The notes: a model not told the origin generated them from the letters alone. 64,000 nt of DNA from Sanyastnella coralliicola (GCF_030845195.1 NZ_CP132543.1:1629501-1693500), one strand, 5' to 3'. Positions 49,431 through 58,910 are shown, counted from the first letter of the stretch. A program made the numbers and translations.

Positions 49431-52385
49431 ATGCGCTACTTGCTCCTGCTCGTGCTATGCGCAACTCTTTGGAGTTGTTCAACTAGTTCATCCTTAGAAA
49501 ACAAGCCTTTGTGCGAATGGGTTGATCCATTCATTGGCACTGGCGGACATGGCCACACCTACCCTGGTGCAACACGTCCGTTCGGTATGGTGCAGCTGAG
49601 CCCAGACTCTCGGCTTACTGGTTGGGATGGATGTGGTGGTTATCACTTCACAGACAGCATAATCTATGGGTTCTCGCACACCCATTTGCAAGGAACTGGA
49701 ATTTCGGATTATGGTGATATCCTGATCATGCCAACCAATAATGAAGTTCATACCGGAAACAACTGGGGTGAGCGCTACCGCTCTTCTTTCAGAAAAGAAA
49801 CTGAGCGTGCTCATGCAGGATACTACTCTGTGCATTTGGATGATCACAATGTCACTGCTGAGTTGACTGCTACAGAACGCGTGGGCATCCATCGATATAT
49901 CTATGACCAACCAGATAGCTCTGTGTTATTTATTGACATGCAGCACCGCGATGAGCTGATTTCTTATCAATTCGAACCAATGGGCGATAGTATGATCGTG
50001 GGGCTTCGTCAATCCAAGGAATGGGCTCAAAATCAGCTAGTATACTTCGCTATGAAGTTTGACAAGCCTTTCGAGTACTTAGATCAGACTTACGAACTCT
50101 ACCAGGCCTATGATTCTACTTTGGGTGAGTATGTTGAGGTAACTGAGTATGTTCCTGTTTTCCCGTTGAAATTTGGCGTTGTTGACACCTTGAATGTGAA
50201 GGTGGCACTCGCAGTGTCTGGAATTGACGCGGCTATTGAAAATCTTAATACCGAAGCTCCTCACTGGAATTTCGATGAATATCTCGCTAGCGCGGAATCG
50301 GCATGGAACAACGAACTAAAGGCGATAGAAATTGAAACTTCCAATGCAGAAGACAAGACCATTTTCTATACCTCCCTATATCACAGCTTGACAGTTCCGA
50401 ACGCATTTGATGATGTAAACGGAAACTTCAGAAGCACAGATGGAAATGCCTACACCACTGATGGACACAGACATTATACGGTATTCAGCTTGTGGGATAC
50501 TTTCCGGGCAACGCATCCGTTGTACACCATCATTCAACGTGAGCGTACCAGTGATTTCATTCACACCTTTCTTGACATGTACCAAAAAGGTGGTGAACTG
50601 CCCATGTGGGAATTGGGCGGAAACTACACCGGATGTATGATAGGATATCACGCCATTCCAGTGATTACGGATGCGTACAAAAAAGGAATCACCGATTTTG
50701 ATGCTGAACTAGCTCTTGAAGCCATGGTGGCCGAAGCTACAATGGATGAATTGGGTAAACGTGAATACGAATCGCAGGCCTTTCTTTCATCTGAAATTGA
50801 GCATGAAAGTGTTTCTAAGACGTTGGAATATGCTTACAACGACTGGTGTATTGCTGATTTCGCACGTTCGTTGAACGGCAATGACGACCCGATCGTAAAG
50901 CGCTTTAGTCGACGTGCTTTGAATTACCGCAACCTCTATGACCCAGAGACTGGCTTTATCCGTCCAAAACGAGGAGGAAGCTTTATCCCTGGATTTGACC
51001 CAAGAGAAGTCAACTTCAATTACACAGAAGCCAACGGCTGGCAATACAACTTCTTCACCCCACAAGATGTGAACGGACATATCGAATTGATGGGAGGAGA
51101 CGAAGCTTTTGGACAAAAGCTCGATTCACTGTTTTACTCAAGTAGTCAGCTTATGGGTCGAAACCAAGCTGATATTACGGGGCTCATCGGCCAATATGCT
51201 CATGGAAATGAGCCAAGCCATCACATGGCCTACCTCTACCCTTACATTGGACAAGCTTGGAAGACGCAAACGCTTGTCGACAGCATAATGAGTCATCTTT
51301 ATCATGCCAAGCCTAATGGACTTTCAGGGAATGAAGATTGCGGCCAAATGTCGAGTTGGTATGTCCTTTCAGCCATGGGCTTCTACCCAGTAACTCCTGG
51401 AAGTGACATCTATGTTTTCGGAACTCCTCGATTTGACGAGGCATCGATCAATCTAGAAAATGGTAACACCTTTAAGATTGTAGCAAACGGTGACGCAGAC
51501 GACATCTTCATTCAATCCGTGACCTTAAATGGAGTTGATCATACACGTGCCTACATCAAGCATGACGACATCATGAAAGGCGGTGTGCTAGAATTCAATA
51601 TGGGTTCAACTCCGAACAAATCATTCGGACAAGGGCAGTCTGATCGTCCATATCAGAAGGTACGAAACGACCGTTTCTTCCCTACACCGATCATTCGTGC
51701 TCCTCGCACGTTCAAGGATGAAACGGAGATTACTATTGACATTGCCGCAGACGAATCGTTGATTTATTACCGATTCCTTGCTCCAGACACCACTGATTGG
51801 TTGGCCTACAAGCATCCGTTGAAAGTGACTGAGAGCTGTATCATTGAGACCTATTCAGAAAGTGGAAGAAGACACAGCAAACCAGTCCGCTCTGAGATTA
51901 AGAAAATCGACCATGACTATAAGGTCTTTGTCAAGTCAGCATACGACAACCAGTACCACGCAGGCGGAGATCAAGCCTTGATGGATGGCATCACAGGTGG
52001 ACCAAACTTCAAAACTGGCGAATGGCAGGGCTACTACGGTAAAGACGTTGAAGTATGGATTGACCTTGGTAGTGTCCAGTCTGTATCCAAGGTGAGTATT
52101 GGCGCGCTGCAAGATGTCAAGCCGTGGATTTGGCTTCCACCAGCTGTTGAGTTCTATGCTGCCAATGACACCGCTACCTTCAACCTCTTTGATACTGTGT
52201 CACATGACATCGCAGTTGATGACTATGAAGTTCAGACGCACGATTTTGTCAGTACTAAAGGCGCTGAAGCTCGCTGGATTAAGGTTGTTGCAAAGAACTA
52301 TGGCCTCATTCCCCCTTGGCATCTAGGTGTTGGTAATCCTTCATGGCTCTTCTTAGATGAGATTGAAATCGAGCTCGCTGAATAA
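49431..52385 (+). CDS. GH92 family alpha-1,2-mannosidase-like lipoprotein
   Basis: 984 residues. The lipoprotein signal ends ATLWSC. The N-terminal GH92 beta-sandwich starts at VDPFIGTGGHGHTYPGATRP, with the substrate/calcium region GFSHTHLQGTG. The alpha/alpha barrel has YTSLYHSLTVPN, FSLWDTFRATHPL and GNEDCGQMSSWYV. Beyond residue ~760 are a chitobiase-C-like beta domain and an F5/8-type (discoidin) domain (~850-984). Family members release mannose from alpha-mannosides using calcium. Surface location fits a Bacteroidota glycan degrader, although no SusC/SusD pair is in view. An exact 13-bp word is at 50285-50297 (Y-L-A-S-A-E-S). Confidence 0.94.
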   Translation: MRYLLLLVLCATLWSCSTSSSLENKPLCEWVDPFIGTGGHGHTYPGATRPFGMVQLSPDSRLTGWDGCGGYHFTDSIIYGFSHTHLQGTGISDYGDILIMPTNNEVHTGNNWGERYRSSFRKETERAHAGYYSVHLDDHNVTAELTATERVGIHRYIYDQPDSSVLFIDMQHRDELISYQFEPMGDSMIVGLRQSKEWAQNQLVYFAMKFDKPFEYLDQTYELYQAYDSTLGEYVEVTEYVPVFPLKFGVVDTLNVKVALAVSGIDAAIENLNTEAPHWNFDEYLASAESAWNNELKAIEIETSNAEDKTIFYTSLYHSLTVPNAFDDVNGNFRSTDGNAYTTDGHRHYTVFSLWDTFRATHPLYTIIQRERTSDFIHTFLDMYQKGGELPMWELGGNYTGCMIGYHAIPVITDAYKKGITDFDAELALEAMVAEATMDELGKREYESQAFLSSEIEHESVSKTLEYAYNDWCIADFARSLNGNDDPIVKRFSRRALNYRNLYDPETGFIRPKRGGSFIPGFDPREVNFNYTEANGWQYNFFTPQDVNGHIELMGGDEAFGQKLDSLFYSSSQLMGRNQADITGLIGQYAHGNEPSHHMAYLYPYIGQAWKTQTLVDSIMSHLYHAKPNGLSGNEDCGQMSSWYVLSAMGFYPVTPGSDIYVFGTPRFDEASINLENGNTFKIVANGDADDIFIQSVTLNGVDHTRAYIKHDDIMKGGVLEFNMGSTPNKSFGQGQSDRPYQKVRNDRFFPTPIIRAPRTFKDETEITIDIAADESLIYYRFLAPDTTDWLAYKHPLKVTESCIIETYSESGRRHSKPVRSEIKKIDHDYKVFVKSAYDNQYHAGGDQALMDGITGGPNFKTGEWQGYYGKDVEVWIDLGSVQSVSKVSIGALQDVKPWIWLPPAVEFYAANDTATFNLFDTVSHDIAVDDYEVQTHDFVSTKGAEARWIKVVAKNYGLIPPWHLGVGNPSWLFLDEIEIELAE
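50285..50297 (+). repeat. 13-bp word, exact copy
   Basis: In the GH92 gene, followed by TCGG. Confidence 0.9.
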
Positions 52386-53575
52386 TGCCTGAAAATCATT
52401 CATTCTTTGATCAGCATTTAGCGCAAACAACCCCGTTTCCGTTTGGTTTAGAAATCGAACGGGCTGAAGGAGTCTGGCTTTATGATCCTTCCGGTAAACG
52501 ATACATGGATCTCATTTCTGGCGTTGGCGTCTCGGCCCTAGGACATGGTCATCCGAAAGTGATCAAGGCCATCAAAGACCAAGCAGAGAAACACCTACAT
52601 GTGATGGTGTACGGGGAATTCATGCAGGCTCCTCAACGTGAACTGGCTCATAAACTCACTTCACTCATTCCCTCGTCATTAGACACATGCTACTTTGTCA
52701 ACAGCGGAGCTGAAGCGATTGAAGCTGCTTTGAAACTAGCCAAAAGGGTTACCGGTCGATCTAAGCTGGTTTCTTGTCGTGGAGCATACCACGGAAGCAC
52801 GCATGGGGCCATGAGTGTCAGCGGAAATGAAGTCAAAAAGCAAGCATTCAGGCCGTTACTTCCAGATGTCTATTTCATGACCTTCAACGACTTCTCAAGT
52901 CTCGATCTCATTGATAAAAACACGGCCGGAGTTATCATCGAAACCGTTCAAGGTGACGCTGGAGTTCGCATTCCATCGAAGGAATGGATCCAAGCATTGA
53001 GAAAGCGATGCACCGATCATGGAGTTCTTCTTATCCTTGATGAAATTCAGGCTGGCCTAGGCAGAACAGGGAAGCTCTTTGCATTCGAACACTTCGATGT
53101 GGTTCCGGACATACTTGTTCTAGGCAAAGCATTAGGAGCCGGAATGCCCATCGGAGCCATTGTAGCTTCAAAGCACCACATGGCTCAATTCTCCACTGAC
53201 CCTATGCTCGGTCACATCACCACCTTCGGTGGACATCCTCTTATCTGCGCTGCGGCAAAAGCAGGATTAGACGTATTGACCGAGGAGGTCGACTTGAATC
53301 TTGTCAGTCAACGTGGAAAGAAACTGGCTGATTCTCTACGGAAGCACCCCAAGGTCAAAGAAGTCCGTCAAATCGGCTATTACTTTGCCATAGACATGGA
53401 AACACGTGCTGACGTAGAACATGTTGTCAATTATGGCATGGAGCACGGCTACATTGGGTTCTGGTTCTTGAGTTGTCCGAACTCGTTCAGAATAGCCCCA
53501 CCTCTCGTTATATCAGATGAAGAATTGTCTTGGGCGGAAGATCAATTAATCAATGCGCTTAATGGCCTTCGATAG
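52385..53575 (+). CDS. Class III PLP-dependent aminotransferase
   Basis: 396 residues. Its ATG overlaps the GH92 stop (TAATG). Class III motifs: YMDLISGVGVSALGHGHPKV, FVNSGAEAIEAALKLAK, LILDEIQAGLGRTGKLFAFE, and the PLP Lys near residue 248 in LVLGKALGAGMPIGA. It is the size of the acetylornithine/4-aminobutyrate group but the substrate cannot be chosen. It is followed by a methyltransferase gene overlapping its 3' end. Coupling with GH92 appears positional and not metabolic. Confidence 0.92.
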   Translation: MPENHSFFDQHLAQTTPFPFGLEIERAEGVWLYDPSGKRYMDLISGVGVSALGHGHPKVIKAIKDQAEKHLHVMVYGEFMQAPQRELAHKLTSLIPSSLDTCYFVNSGAEAIEAALKLAKRVTGRSKLVSCRGAYHGSTHGAMSVSGNEVKKQAFRPLLPDVYFMTFNDFSSLDLIDKNTAGVIIETVQGDAGVRIPSKEWIQALRKRCTDHGVLLILDEIQAGLGRTGKLFAFEHFDVVPDILVLGKALGAGMPIGAIVASKHHMAQFSTDPMLGHITTFGGHPLICAAAKAGLDVLTEEVDLNLVSQRGKKLADSLRKHPKVKEVRQIGYYFAIDMETRADVEHVVNYGMEHGYIGFWFLSCPNSFRIAPPLVISDEELSWAEDQLINALNGLR

Positions 53576-54278
53576 TAAATACACTAAACAGGTCGTGAAC
53601 GACATCTTCGAATGGGATGTAGTCAACTGGAGTTCAGCTCTTCCACTATGGGCGAAGGCCTTGGAGTCTAAAGAGAAATCAGGCCAAGCGATTGAAATTG
53701 GCGGCCGTAGAGGCGGTTTGAGTCTATTCGCGGCACTAGAAGGATATGACGTATCATGCACCGATTTAGAGTCTTCAGAATCTTCTGCCAAGCCACTTCA
53801 TGAATCTCATGGTATTGCAACTAAGGTAGATTACAGGGCACTCAATGCCACCGACTGGAATGAATTGGAGAAGTACGACGTCATTCTTTTCAAGAGCGTC
53901 TTAGGTGGAATTGGGCGTGATGACAATAAAGCCGCGCAACTTCAAGCCATTCAAAATATGAAACAAGCCTTGAAGCCAGGTGGTTTGCTACTGTTCGCTG
54001 AAAACCTTGATGGTTCAAAGGGACATCAATTCTTTCGAAGACGATTTACGAAATGGGGTGCTTACTGGCGTTACATGTCTTATTCTGAGATTGAGGAGTG
54101 TCTCGGAGACGGCGAACTTGAGCTTCGTCGCTTTGGTTTCCTTGGTGCCTTTGGCAGGAATGAATGGCAGAGGAGATTGCTTGGGAAGGTGGATCGAATG
54201 GTGTTTTCGAGGGTGGTTCCAGAGGGATGGAAATATGGAGTTGCGGGAAGCTATCGAAAGCCAAAGAACAACGATTAA
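53553..54278 (+). CDS. Class I SAM-dependent methyltransferase
   Basis: 241 residues (an ATG at 53562 is an equally good start). SAM-binding motif AIEIGGRRGGLSLFAALEG and acidic SCTDLESSE near residues 45-75, motif VILFKSVLGGIG, and post-motif QALKPGGLLLFAENLDGS. It resembles small-molecule methyltransferases, but the substrate is unknown. It overlaps the aminotransferase by about 20 bp and ends at a GC-rich intergenic patch. Confidence 0.85.
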   Translation: MRLMAFDSKYTKQVVNDIFEWDVVNWSSALPLWAKALESKEKSGQAIEIGGRRGGLSLFAALEGYDVSCTDLESSESSAKPLHESHGIATKVDYRALNATDWNELEKYDVILFKSVLGGIGRDDNKAAQLQAIQNMKQALKPGGLLLFAENLDGSKGHQFFRRRFTKWGAYWRYMSYSEIEECLGDGELELRRFGFLGAFGRNEWQRRLLGKVDRMVFSRVVPEGWKYGVAGSYRKPKNND

Positions 54279-54365
54279 CTCCTCATCGAGAACGACGGGG
54301 GCCCCACCCCCACCACCGCCGCCATGAGAGAGGCTTCGAAGCGAAGTTCGGCGGAATTTCGTAGC
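54279..54365. other. GC-rich low-complexity intergenic patch
   Basis: Contains GGGGGCCCC followed by repeated CCACC/CCGCC words (about 54294-54325), then GCTTCGAAGCGAAG and CGGCGGAATTTCG. Composition is unlike its surroundings, and no plausible gene is present. It may be a dispersed non-coding repeat or a structured 3' region. Confidence 0.4.
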
Positions 54366-54423
54366 CCACCAAAGAAACACTCAATGACTTTGTAGGCGTT
54401 AGACTATCCTTTATTTTCGTCAA

Positions 54424-54918
54424 GTGAAACGTACCATCTTCATCTACATCGGTGCCATATTCCTAGGATTCATACTTGGAGTATCGCTCGAAACAAGCTT
54501 CTTTCCTATCTCAGTAAAAGACGGTGCGTCATCTTCTGTACCTGGGTATGTCTTTGAAGAAATTGCAGACACGCGTTCTCTAGCAATCATGCTCTGTTGT
54601 TCAGGCACCCTGTATTTTGCGGCTCTAATTGATCTCATTCAATCTGGTTGGAGATCAGTAGCTGGGGCAGTGGTGAATTTTGTCTGCGCAGCTTTCTTTC
54701 TCTGGGCGTACTTCAGAACAACGTTTCAAAGTGCTCTACTGAATTCTATTGCAGAGCAACGCGATTCTGAATTTGACACATATATGATCACTTCAGATTT
54801 CGTAGAATCGAGTTACCTGGTTCCTGTTTTCATTACCGTGGCATCCGTAGCTCTTTTTGCGTTGTTCCGTTACATCGGTAAAGTTCTTGCCGAAGAGCGC
54901 AAAGAACAACAAGCCTAA
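54424..54918 (+). CDS. Membrane protein of unknown function
   Basis: 164 residues with a GTG start at 54424; there is no ATG nearby, and the first helix (TIFIYIGAIFLGFILGVSL) begins at residue 4. Four membrane spans: the first helix, SLAIMLCCSGTLYFAALI, VAGAVVNFVCAAFFLWAYF and YLVPVFITVASVALFALF. The C-terminal tail is charged (KVLAEERKEQQA). The family was not recognised and no motif suggests a function. It is isolated between two non-coding stretches. Confidence 0.72.
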   Translation: MKRTIFIYIGAIFLGFILGVSLETSFFPISVKDGASSSVPGYVFEEIADTRSLAIMLCCSGTLYFAALIDLIQSGWRSVAGAVVNFVCAAFFLWAYFRTTFQSALLNSIAEQRDSEFDTYMITSDFVESSYLVPVFITVASVALFALFRYIGKVLAEERKEQQA

Positions 54919-55196
54919 ATCTCTTCAATTAATCCTAAAGCAAACTCTACTTAAAGCTGAGTTAATAGTGCGTCGGTTTCTTGCACTCGGATTAAGGAAT
55001 GAACAATCGCAGTTCTCTTCTCTCAGTCTGGAGGTTCTCAGCAAGATGAAGCAAAGGCTTCATCGTTGGTCTAACTTGACACAACTATTGCATTATCCCA
55101 AGGCATTAGGCCGTCGCTAACGAGTGATGGCCTTTTGTATTTTTAGGGCGGAACAATTTTGCTTGCACCTCGTAAGTGTGCTTGAAATACGACCTC
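54919..55196 (+). other. 278-bp intergenic region, possible small RNA
   Basis: No credible protein. It contains a perfect hairpin GATGAAGC-AAAG-GCTTCATC at 55045-55064 and ends with a terminator (55108-55133), while the preceding gene stops 190 bp earlier. Hairpin plus terminator far from a stop codon could mark an sRNA or a long structured 3' UTR. Confidence 0.35.
55108..55133 (+). terminator. Rho-independent terminator
   Basis: 10-bp stem AGGCCGTCGC / GTGATGGCCT (two G-U pairs), 6-base loop, followed by TTTTGTATTTTT. Confidence 0.75.
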
Positions 55197-55775
55197 ATGA
55201 AAAAGACCATCCTCTTCCCTTTGTGTGCACTGCTATTCGCGTGCAGCACTCCAGACCCTCAGAAAGAAGCACTTGGTAACGAAGCTGTTACCTATGAAGA
55301 ACAAGAAGCGATTGAAGAGGTCGTTGAAGAGCAACAAGAAGTAGTGGAACAAGCTGCTCCTGAAGCTCGACGTGTTTCCATGGGTAATGTTCAAGGAGAA
55401 GCCAAGGGGTTTTATAACAATGGAGCTCTCGCTAAAGCAGACCTGTATCTAGAGACCGAAACTGGACCTGAGGAGGATACATTTATTTTCGATGAGTCTG
55501 GAAAACTGATCTTTAGCACACATCGTTCGCTAACGCGGAACTTTGCGGGGAAAGACGGCGCCTATGTGATTGAGCACAAATTGTACTACGATGACAACCA
55601 GCAAATCGTGAGTGCATTGATCCGACACGGAAAGCCTATCTCTGAAAATGAACTGACGCTTCAAGGAAAGGAGTTTGAAAACGATAATCCAGATATGGAG
55701 GCGATGAATGACACCTATCTTCCTCGATTGAAAGAGTGTCTATCTAGCCTTGGACAGGAGTCGTTGCTGAAATAA
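55197..55775 (+). CDS. Lipoprotein of unknown function
   Basis: 192 residues from the ATG at 55197, chosen for its lipoprotein signal (MKKTILFPLCALLFAC). The start 21 bp upstream would add MCLKYDL. An acidic, glutamate/valine-rich linker follows (residues ~30-65, probably coiled or disordered), then a globular part with GEAKGFYNNGALAKADLYLE, which resembles MORN-like or repeat-variant beta strands, though not convincingly. A variant 13-bp word (55528-55540) is read as S-L-T-R-N. The 3' end overlaps the convergent hydrolase gene by 32 bp. Confidence 0.75.
   Translation: MKKTILFPLCALLFACSTPDPQKEALGNEAVTYEEQEAIEEVVEEQQEVVEQAAPEARRVSMGNVQGEAKGFYNNGALAKADLYLETETGPEEDTFIFDESGKLIFSTHRSLTRNFAGKDGAYVIEHKLYYDDNQQIVSALIRHGKPISENELTLQGKEFENDNPDMEAMNDTYLPRLKECLSSLGQESLLK
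55528..55540 (+). repeat. 13-bp word, one mismatch (CGCTAaCGCGGAA), second frame
   Basis: In the lipoprotein gene, preceded by TT and read S-L-T-R-N. Confidence 0.8.
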
Positions 55776-56652
55776 ACTCAGCTGCCTTTTCAAGCGAACG
55801 TTTTGCTTCCGGGACAAAATCCGGGAAGAGCTGCCAGCTGTGGAATAAATGAGGCTCTACTTGCATCTCCACATCTACCTTTGCCTTTACTAGCGCTTCA
55901 GAGAAACGAAGCGAATCAAAGTACAGAAGCTCATTTTCCGCTACCTGAATCAGGGTTTCCGGGAATCCCTTCAGATCTGCATTTATAGGCGATATCGCTG
56001 ATGAATTCGGATTCAAATCACCAACGTACATGCGGCTATAATGAATGAGGTCATTCTTATCGAACAAACTGTCTTCATCGCGATTCTTTTGGGCACTTTC
56101 AGATTCAGGAGATAAGTCTAACCACGGCGACATCAAGATGAACTTATCTGGTGCCTTTTTTCCTTTTCTGAGAATTTCAAGTACCGTTTCTGTAGCAAGG
56201 TTCCCTCCTGCTGAATCACCCAGAAGAATGATTTTTCTTCCTGGGTGACGCTCTATCATTCCTTCGTAGGCAGCAACGCAATCTTCTAAAGGAATCGGAT
56301 ATGGATGCTCAGGGGTCAATCGGTACTCTGGGATGTAGCCTGTGAAGCCGGTCATTTTGCATAAATGGGCTACCGCCGAACGGTGTGTATTCACTGAGCC
56401 AAAAGCAAAACCTCCACCATGAATAAACATGAGAACGCCTTCATCATTTGGAGTGCGGTAGGTGATTTTTCCCGTTGGGACACCCTCAAGCTGGGTTCGT
56501 TCTAACTTCGTGCCCATAGGCATTGGAGAAACAGAACCTACGCGGTCTGCCGCTAAACGGAGATGTCTCGGCGAAGGATCTACCCCAGCATTTCTGAGTT
56601 TGCGAATAAGCCAGTAGTAGGCCATCACAACTTGATAATGTACCTTTCCCAT
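55744..56652 (-). CDS. Alpha/beta hydrolase of the hormone-sensitive lipase type
   Basis: 302 residues. The HGG oxyanion motif is FIHGGGFAFGS, the nucleophile elbow is LGDSAGGNLA, the acid lies near AENELLYFDS and the His in EPHLFHSWQL, so the triad is complete. Such enzymes hydrolyse short-chain esters in the cytoplasm. The N-terminus is short and has no signal peptide. It converges with the upstream lipoprotein gene (32-bp overlap) and is divergent from the ABM-domain gene over only 18 bp. Confidence 0.9.
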   Translation of the reverse strand: MGKVHYQVVMAYYWLIRKLRNAGVDPSPRHLRLAADRVGSVSPMPMGTKLERTQLEGVPTGKITYRTPNDEGVLMFIHGGGFAFGSVNTHRSAVAHLCKMTGFTGYIPEYRLTPEHPYPIPLEDCVAAYEGMIERHPGRKIILLGDSAGGNLATETVLEILRKGKKAPDKFILMSPWLDLSPESESAQKNRDEDSLFDKNDLIHYSRMYVGDLNPNSSAISPINADLKGFPETLIQVAENELLYFDSLRFSEALVKAKVDVEMQVEPHLFHSWQLFPDFVPEAKRSLEKAAEFISATTPVQG

Positions 56653-56670
56653 GATTACAAAGTTAAACGT

Positions 56671-57009
56671 ATGCCTGCAGTGAAACCATTAAAAATCTCA
56701 AAACTTAACGAATACATTGCTGTCATCTTTACAACGACAACAAGAGCAGATTGTGATTTAGATGAATACGGAAAGTGGGCAGAGCGTATGGAAGAACTCG
56801 TTCAAAACCAACCAGGGTACCTAGGAATGGACCATGCGCGCTCAGAAGTAGGCATTACCATTTCCTACTGGAAGGATGAAGAATCAGTGAACCAGTGGCG
56901 TCAACATCCAGAACATTCAGAGGCACAAAAGAACGGAATCAACAAGTTCTACGAGAGCTATGCCCTTCATGTATGTAAGGTGTACAGGAACAACTACTTT
57001 GAAAGTTGA
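56671..57009 (+). CDS. Antibiotic biosynthesis monooxygenase (ABM) domain protein
   Basis: 112 residues from the ATG at 56671. A longer open frame extends back to 56563 but would overlap the divergent hydrolase gene, and its extra residues look random. The ABM fold is recognised by YIAVIFTTTTRADCDLDEYG, MEELVQNQPGYLGMDHARSE and ITISYWKDEESVNQWRQHPE. Members are small dimeric cofactor-free oxygenases or heme-degrading proteins; this one has no diagnostic heme-binding residues that I can point to. It overlaps the M14 peptidase gene tail-to-tail by 16 bp. Confidence 0.85.
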   Translation: MPAVKPLKISKLNEYIAVIFTTTTRADCDLDEYGKWAERMEELVQNQPGYLGMDHARSEVGITISYWKDEESVNQWRQHPEHSEAQKNGINKFYESYALHVCKVYRNNYFES

Positions 57010-58718
57010 CCTTCCCAACGATACACGGGGTAACGATTCACTGTTCCTTCGAAGTACGGTGAATTAATGTAAATCCAGTAGAGCTGCCTTGAAGGACTAT
57101 CAGCCATCTCGGGATCTTCTTTTTTGGCTGCTTCGAACCTTTGCTTGAGATCAAGGTCAGTCTTGAGAAGCTCCGCTGCCGTATCTTCAAAAACGTAATC
57201 GCTGTACCACTCCTTCTGCTGCATCGCGCTATCGAAGAAGTTCCAGACGAAGAAGGCGTCAGCTGAAAGTGGCTCGAGCGTTTCTACGATGTATCTGTTG
57301 ACTGTCTGGTCAACCGTGATAACCATGTCACCTTGGTAAAATCTCACCTCTTCCGACACCTTATCGATCTTCTTGGCTTCATTCATATGATGGCCTTCGT
57401 ATACACGAGAAGACGAACTAAAATCGCGGATGTAATAGGCTTCAACAACCATAATGGTATCTCGTGGTAAGGGTGTCATTTCTACATGATTCTCCTGAAG
57501 TCGTTGAATCACGCCTACCCAAGCCTGAGGTACAATGTAACTTTTCGGAGCCTCTACTTCATTCGTGGCGGTGTATGTGTCGTAGTAAGGGATTTGAATG
57601 GTTTGAGGTTTTGCTCTGTTATAGCGTAAACGTTCACCTCCTGTCACCTCACTTTCGATGTACTCCGCCTTAAATCCTTTAAAAGGAATCATACGGAAAG
57701 AGGTTGTATCCAATTCCCACGATAGTTCAAATTTTGTTTGCGTTGTAACCGCTTGATCAGCTTGACGTTTTAATTCGATTAACGCTCCATTGTGCTCGTG
57801 CATGTATTCCGCGCTAGCGAGAATAAACTGATACGTACTTTCAACTCGCTGAGCAAAAGGCTTCAGCATATGCGTCTCACTCGTGAAGCCTATGGTATTG
57901 AATAAAGCTGCATACCCTGTGCTATATCGGGGAGTTTCGAGAAAGTCTTTGATCCCATTGTCTGGTGTTTTGCCCAACGAATAAACGTAAGGCGTCATAC
58001 CAAATCCACGTTCCTCCATCGACTCAAACAATGCCGGACTCATCTCCTCCTTCACATAGTTACCCATCAACTCTCCAGCTTTATCTGGCTGTGTGTTTAT
58101 CATGGTCATAACATACTGATAGTCTGCACCATTAGATGTGTGCGTATCAATAAACACATGAGGGTTTAACGCATGGAAGATCGAATAGAACGTATGAGCA
58201 TTTCGAGAGTCAGACTTGATGAAATCTCGATTCAAATCAAGGTTTCGTGCGTTCCCTCGGAAACCATATTCTTCAGGTCCGTTTTGATTTGCTCGAACGC
58301 AGCAATTGCGCATCAATGCCCCACCAACGTTGTAAATCGGAATGATACCAATGACCACTGAATCGAGCAATTCGCTATTTGAAGCCAAGAGCCTTTCGGC
58401 TAATTGGATGCTTGCATCAACCCCACAAGGTTCACCTGGGTGGATGCCATTGTTAATAAGAAGGACAGAACGTTCAGAGGAGATGTCAAAGGGATCTTGC
58501 GCTCCTTTGTTTAAAACGAACAAATGGATCGGTTTGCCCACATCACTCTTTCCCATTTCCATGAAGAAGGCGTCAGATGAAGAGGCAGCTAGACTGTCAT
58601 AAGAAGCTATAGCCTCTTCCCAAGTAACAGATTGATTACCCTGAAAAGGCTGCACAGTCTGTGAATTAATAGCACATGACGACAAAAATATCGCCGCCAA
58701 AAACACCAATAGTCTCAT
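56994..58718 (-). CDS. M14 family zinc carboxypeptidase-like lipoprotein
   Basis: 574 residues from the ATG at 58718, which begins a lipoprotein signal (MRLLVFLAAIFLSSC). The upstream extension to 58781 is unlikely. Zinc ligands: His and Glu in NNGIHPGEPCG (~residue 90) and His in FIDTHTSNG; the substrate-binding region is NLDLNRDFIKSDSRN. The C-terminal 250 residues form beta-rich accessory domains (VVEAYYIRDFSSSSRVYEGH). The family removes C-terminal residues from peptides. An exact 13-bp word (57807-57819) encodes L-A-S-A-E-Y after the catalytic domain. Confidence 0.9.
   Translation of the reverse strand: MRLLVFLAAIFLSSCAINSQTVQPFQGNQSVTWEEAIASYDSLAASSSDAFFMEMGKSDVGKPIHLFVLNKGAQDPFDISSERSVLLINNGIHPGEPCGVDASIQLAERLLASNSELLDSVVIGIIPIYNVGGALMRNCCVRANQNGPEEYGFRGNARNLDLNRDFIKSDSRNAHTFYSIFHALNPHVFIDTHTSNGADYQYVMTMINTQPDKAGELMGNYVKEEMSPALFESMEERGFGMTPYVYSLGKTPDNGIKDFLETPRYSTGYAALFNTIGFTSETHMLKPFAQRVESTYQFILASAEYMHEHNGALIELKRQADQAVTTQTKFELSWELDTTSFRMIPFKGFKAEYIESEVTGGERLRYNRAKPQTIQIPYYDTYTATNEVEAPKSYIVPQAWVGVIQRLQENHVEMTPLPRDTIMVVEAYYIRDFSSSSRVYEGHHMNEAKKIDKVSEEVRFYQGDMVITVDQTVNRYIVETLEPLSADAFFVWNFFDSAMQQKEWYSDYVFEDTAAELLKTDLDLKQRFEAAKKEDPEMADSPSRQLYWIYINSPYFEGTVNRYPVYRWEGQLSK
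57807..57819 (-). repeat. 13-bp word, exact copy
   Basis: In the M14 peptidase gene, read A-S-A-E-Y. Confidence 0.9.
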
Positions 58719-58881
58719 TCCATCCGATTTCACTGCAAGATCGTACAATTTCAGACTAATTGACAAGCTGTAAAATGTCATTCCTAAAGACCTAAATGAT
58801 TGAAAATCGGACCTAATTTATCTGATTCCTAAGTCGATAGCCTTAGAAAACGGCGCGATTCCGATTTACCAACGAAAATTG

Positions 58882-58889
58882 CACCTTTG
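58882..58889 (+). promoter_or_regulatory. -7-like promoter box CACCTTTG before yqgE
   Basis: One mismatch to TAnnTTTG, 21 bases before the ATG at 58911, so this gene keeps a short leader. Confidence 0.45.
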
Positions 58890-58910
58890 TATAGAACGAC
58901 TAACTAGACA

